In this document: positions 39,844-39,970 of the stretch, one piece after another | Position numbering within the stretch: the first letter of the stretch is position 1 | Layout of the letters: every line of letters starts with the position of its first letter | Source: Firmicutes bacterium UBA5286 | Lineage (GTDB): Bacteria; Bacillota; Proteinivoracia; UBA4975 | DNA length: 39,970 nt | NCBI GenBank assembly: GCA_002408465.1 | Contig: DHSM01000015.1 | Coordinates: 1-39,970 of the forward strand | Direction: 5' to 3' | Position numbers and translations under genes: made by a program | The notes under the pieces: generated by a model | Seen by the model: the letters and a program-made list of their open reading frames with translations, nothing else | Told to the model about the DNA's origin: nothing | The model's database searches: none

Positions 39844-39970
39844 TTGCAAGAGCAGAATATCAGAACAGCCCTGGAAAAACTGCGGGCTCAGAAACTGCGC
39901 CGGGTCGACCTGCACAAGTTGCTGGACAGCATTGACGGTGGCAAAAATGATATGGAAATTGCCCAGCAAT
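39844..39970 (+). CDS. 5' end of an unidentified gene, cut by the window edge
   Basis: TTG 39844 follows AAGGAGGGG (39830-39838). The visible 42 codons read MQEQNIRTALEKLRAQKL, then RRVDLHKLLDSIDGGKND, and stay open to the end. Mostly helical and charged; too little to assign a family. It does not look like the start of HemZ or HisS, which often occur at this place. Confidence 0.6.
   Translation, partial: MQEQNIRTALEKLRAQKLRRVDLHKLLDSIDGGKNDMEIAQQ

Overview
The window looks like chromosomal DNA of an anaerobic, endospore-forming member of the Firmicutes (Clostridia). The evidence is an alpha/beta-type small acid-soluble spore protein, a BofC-like protein, a SigI/RsgI sigma/anti-sigma pair, a SCIFF (six-cysteine ranthipeptide) precursor with its radical SAM maturase, and the Gram-positive order yebC-bofC-ruvCAB-queA-tgt-yajC-yrzE-secDF-recJ-apt-relA-dtd. 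I cannot name a genus.

Positions 1-6266 read as the decaying right end of a defence island. They hold the C-terminal remnant of a helicase/N6-methyltransferase restriction protein, a small orphan gene, a candidate structured RNA with its own promoter and terminator (about 2532-2727), a DUF4417 + CPCC two-gene operon, and a soluble Ser/Thr kinase. They also hold three short remnants: a DEAH helicase piece, a frameshifted methyltransferase start and an AbiJ-like start. The island stops at a 5'-truncated copy of tRNA-Ala(CGC), as expected for an element integrated into the 3' end of a tRNA gene.

Positions 6400-22740 are core genome. First come a secreted subtilisin-like protease, a MurE paralogue, a PrcB-like protein, YchF, and a CofE-like ligase coupled to a DUF523-NadE fusion. 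Then follow yebC, bofC, ruvC, ruvA and ruvB; sigI-rsgI with a probable SigI-type autoregulatory promoter; and queA-tgt-yajC, the yrzE-like membrane gene and an SASP gene.

Positions 22581-26713 show an insertion. A segment of about 430 bp (end of the SASP gene, its terminator and the end of a chromate-transporter gene) is present twice in direct orientation. Between the copies lies about 3.3 kb of different, more AT-rich DNA with roughly 850 bp without clear genes, two lipoprotein genes and a broken PPC-domain fragment. The layout fits single-crossover (Campbell-type) integration of a circular DNA, or a tandem duplication.

Positions 26448-39970 return to core genes: a two-subunit ChrA transporter (minus), scfA-scfB, a membrane protein, a gamma carbonic anhydrase-like protein (minus), an HD-domain protein, secD-secF, recJ, apt, relA, dtd, a metallo-beta-lactamase-fold hydrolase and the start of an unidentified gene. 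Genes within each run are tightly packed, often with 1-4 nt stop/start overlaps, and most run ends carry clear intrinsic terminators.
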